Positions 5,645 to 6,869 of a DNA stretch of 6,869 nucleotides are shown piece by piece. Below the pieces are notes generated by a model that ran no database searches, was not told the DNA's origin, and saw only the letters and a program-made list of their open reading frames with translations. The number at the start of each line of letters is the position of its first letter. Position 1 is the first letter of the stretch. The stretch comes from Bacteroidota bacterium (lineage in GTDB: Bacteria > Bacteroidota > Bacteroidia > Bacteroidales > UBA1556), in NCBI GenBank assembly GCA_003648395.1, contig QMPB01000239.1, positions 1 to 6,869 of the forward strand, given 5' to 3'. The position numbers and the translations under genes are program-made.

Positions 5645-6568
5645 ATGAGTAATCTAAAATACGATAGTATAATTATTGGTGCAGGTCCTGCAGGATTAAC
5701 AGCAGGAATATATCTTTCAAGAGCAAAGATGAAAGTACTAATTCTTGATAGTGGAATTGCTGGAGGACAAATGGTTCTTACCCATGAAGTAGCTAATTAT
5801 CCAGGATTTGAAAGTATCAGTGGCTATATGCTTTCTATGAATATGAAGAATCAAGCTGAAAAATTTGGTTGTGAGATTAAAACTAATATCCGTATTCAGG
5901 ACTATAATATTGAGGGAAAGAATAAGTCTGTAGTTTTAAATAATGGTGATACTTTTGAAGCAGAAACTATAATATTAGCTACCGGTGGTCGTAGTAGGAA
6001 GATTGGAGCTATAGGAGAAAACGACTTTGCGGGAAGAGGAATTTCATATTGTGCAACTTGTGATGGTGATTTTTTCCAAGACAAAGAGATAATAGTAATT
6101 GGCGGCGGTAATTCTGCCCTAGAAGAAGCTGTATCTTTAACTAAATATGCTAGCAAAGTAACTATTGTACATCAGTTTAAAGACTGGCAAGCTTTTGATT
6201 CTGCTATCCAAGAAATGGAAGATAATCCAAAGATTGACTACATTATGGGTGCTAAGATTACTAAGTTCAATGGAGACCAAAAACTTAATTCCGTAATAAT
6301 TGAAGATATTGAATCAGGTAAAACTCACGAACATAAGATTGATGGAGTTTTTATTTTTATCGGATATGTACCAAATACTGAAGAAATTAAAAACAAAGTA
6401 GAACTAAGTCAATGGGGAGAAATAATTGTAAACTCCGAATTTCAAACCAATGTAGAAGGTGTATTTGCTGCTGGGGATAGTATTGTGAAGAAATACAGAC
6501 AAATAACTACTGCTGTAGCTGATGGAACTAATGCTGCGTTGAATGCTATTGAATATATTAATAGTTAG
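5645..6568 (+). CDS. trxB: Thioredoxin reductase-like flavoprotein lacking the NADPH HRRxxxR motif
   Basis: This 307-residue protein is a low-molecular-weight thioredoxin reductase homologue, a cytoplasmic FAD enzyme that passes electrons to a thioredoxin through a redox dithiol. FAD-binding GAGPAG is at 12-17, and the C-terminal FAD segment GVFAAGDSI (272-280) with YRQITTAVADG (284-294) is intact. The redox site is CATC at 136-139, as in classical TrxB. The second Rossmann motif is GGGNSALEEA at 153-162. Where NADPH enzymes have HRRxxxR, this protein reads HQFKDWQ (176-182), so all three arginines that normally hold the 2'-phosphate are replaced (Gln177, Phe178, Gln182). That argues against NADPH and leaves NADH or another donor; ferredoxin- and flavin-dependent relatives also lack this motif. 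Length is normal. It follows an atypical thioredoxin-like gene, its likely partner. Confidence 0.92.
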   Translation: MSNLKYDSIIIGAGPAGLTAGIYLSRAKMKVLILDSGIAGGQMVLTHEVANYPGFESISGYMLSMNMKNQAEKFGCEIKTNIRIQDYNIEGKNKSVVLNNGDTFEAETIILATGGRSRKIGAIGENDFAGRGISYCATCDGDFFQDKEIIVIGGGNSALEEAVSLTKYASKVTIVHQFKDWQAFDSAIQEMEDNPKIDYIMGAKITKFNGDQKLNSVIIEDIESGKTHEHKIDGVFIFIGYVPNTEEIKNKVELSQWGEIIVNSEFQTNVEGVFAAGDSIVKKYRQITTAVADGTNAALNAIEYINS

Positions 6569-6610
6569 CTCTGCAAGAAAATACCAAAATAGGTAGTTTC
6601 CTTGCAAGCT
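6567..6610 (+). terminator. Long imperfect hairpin at the trxB stop
   Basis: The left arm 6567-6585 (AGCT, bulged C, TGCAAG, AAAA, TACC) pairs with 6592-6610 (GGTA, G, TTT, bulged C, CTTGCA, AGCT). About 17 pairs are formed around a 6-nt loop, with two bulges and one A-G mismatch. The left arm begins at the second base of the trxB stop codon. Only a weak T-rich tail (TCGTATGTTT) follows. It lies between convergent genes, where a terminator is expected. Nothing else is visible in the rest of this 144-bp gap. Confidence 0.5.
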
Positions 6611-6712
6611 TCGTATGTTTAATTGAAAGAACTCAATATACGATACTGAAATTTATATGATTGAAATTCTGTTATCCTAAAATATCAAAACTCCTTCATA
6701 TATGTTTTCTCT

Positions 6713-6869
6713 CTAAATAGCTATTCCTAATCCAATTTGAAAATTCTGTGTTTTATATGGGTCAATAGTGCTATCATAAAGACTCATAGTTCCCCAATGA
6801 TAACGAGCTTCTATTCTAATCATAAGAATTTGAAATCCAACACCTGCAAATACTGGAACATCAAACACA
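6713..6869 (-). CDS. Outer-membrane beta-barrel protein, C-terminal end (gene runs off the right edge)
   Basis: On the minus strand an open frame enters at the right edge and ends with TAG at 6715-6713, giving the last 51 residues. It reads as two or three amphipathic beta-strands: FDVPVFAGVGFQ, then MIRIEARYHWGTMSLYD, then a turn and the final strand NFQIGLGIAI. Strands of this kind with aromatic residues (EARYHWG) and a closing QIGLGI-hydrophobic end are typical of PorT-like / OMP_b-brl barrels of Bacteroidota, which sit in the outer membrane as small beta-barrels of unclear function. The gene is convergent with trxB. The missing N-terminus, with the expected signal peptide, lies beyond the window. 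The family call rests on a short segment, and a generic barrel is as far as I can go. Confidence 0.65.
   Translation of the reverse strand, partial: VFDVPVFAGVGFQILMIRIEARYHWGTMSLYDSTIDPYKTQNFQIGLGIAI

Noticed and set aside
5902..6156. Minus-strand open frame of 84 codons
   Set aside because: It is antisense to the core of trxB, including CATC and the Rossmann motif, and shows no recognisable domain.
6404..6607. Minus-strand open frame of 67 codons
   Set aside because: It overlaps the 3' end of trxB and the terminal hairpin; no motif or start signal supports it.

Overview
The window is strongly AT-rich chromosomal DNA. It most likely comes from a member of the Bacteroidota, probably an anaerobic or microaerophilic Bacteroidales-like lineage. 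The evidence is the protein style (Bacteroidota-type PyrE N-terminus, LolD, DapF, MltG, a C-terminal outer-membrane beta-barrel strand ending in the usual short aromatic/hydrophobic pattern), the lack of Shine-Dalgarno sequences before starts, and -7-like boxes of the form TAnnTTTG upstream of several genes. The organism call is an inference; no rRNA or other species marker is present. I see no tRNA, rRNA, CRISPR array, insertion sequence, prophage or integrase.

Layout. At the left edge is the 5' part of pyrE on the minus strand. It is divergent from a Nudix hydrolase gene, and the two ATG codons overlap in a CCATGG palindrome. The lolD ATPase gene follows on the plus strand and ends inside a small heptamer-based tandem repeat. 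After a 149-bp gap with a good -7 box comes a TTG-started gene for an unrecognised single-pass membrane protein with a poly-lysine stretch and an Asp-Ser/Thr repeat linker, then dapF only 7 bp later. A 161-bp gap holds a GC-rich palindrome. Next come a GNAT acetyltransferase gene and mltG, whose stop and start codons share one base (TAATG). A 222-bp intergenic region holds a candidate promoter and a 12-copy GAATTAA heptanucleotide array, followed by an atypical thioredoxin-like gene, a hairpin with a T-run, and trxB. The right edge is the 3' end of an outer-membrane beta-barrel gene on the minus strand, convergent with trxB.

How the genes fit together. dapF makes meso-diaminopimelate (lysine and peptidoglycan precursor) and mltG trims nascent peptidoglycan, so dapF, GNAT and mltG read as an envelope-linked group. 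LolD would power lipoprotein release towards the outer membrane. PyrE and the Nudix protein belong to nucleotide metabolism.

The most unusual part is the last pair. The thioredoxin-like protein lacks CGPC: in a gapless alignment the nucleophilic cysteine is a glycine, and there is a CC pair seven residues before the surviving cysteine. Its neighbouring reductase keeps the redox CATC and the FAD and Rossmann glycine motifs but has HQFxxxQ where NADPH-specific enzymes have HRRxxxR. Together they look like a dedicated, non-canonical thioredoxin system, possibly not NADPH-driven, behind a repeat-containing leader. Its biochemical behaviour is inference from sequence only.
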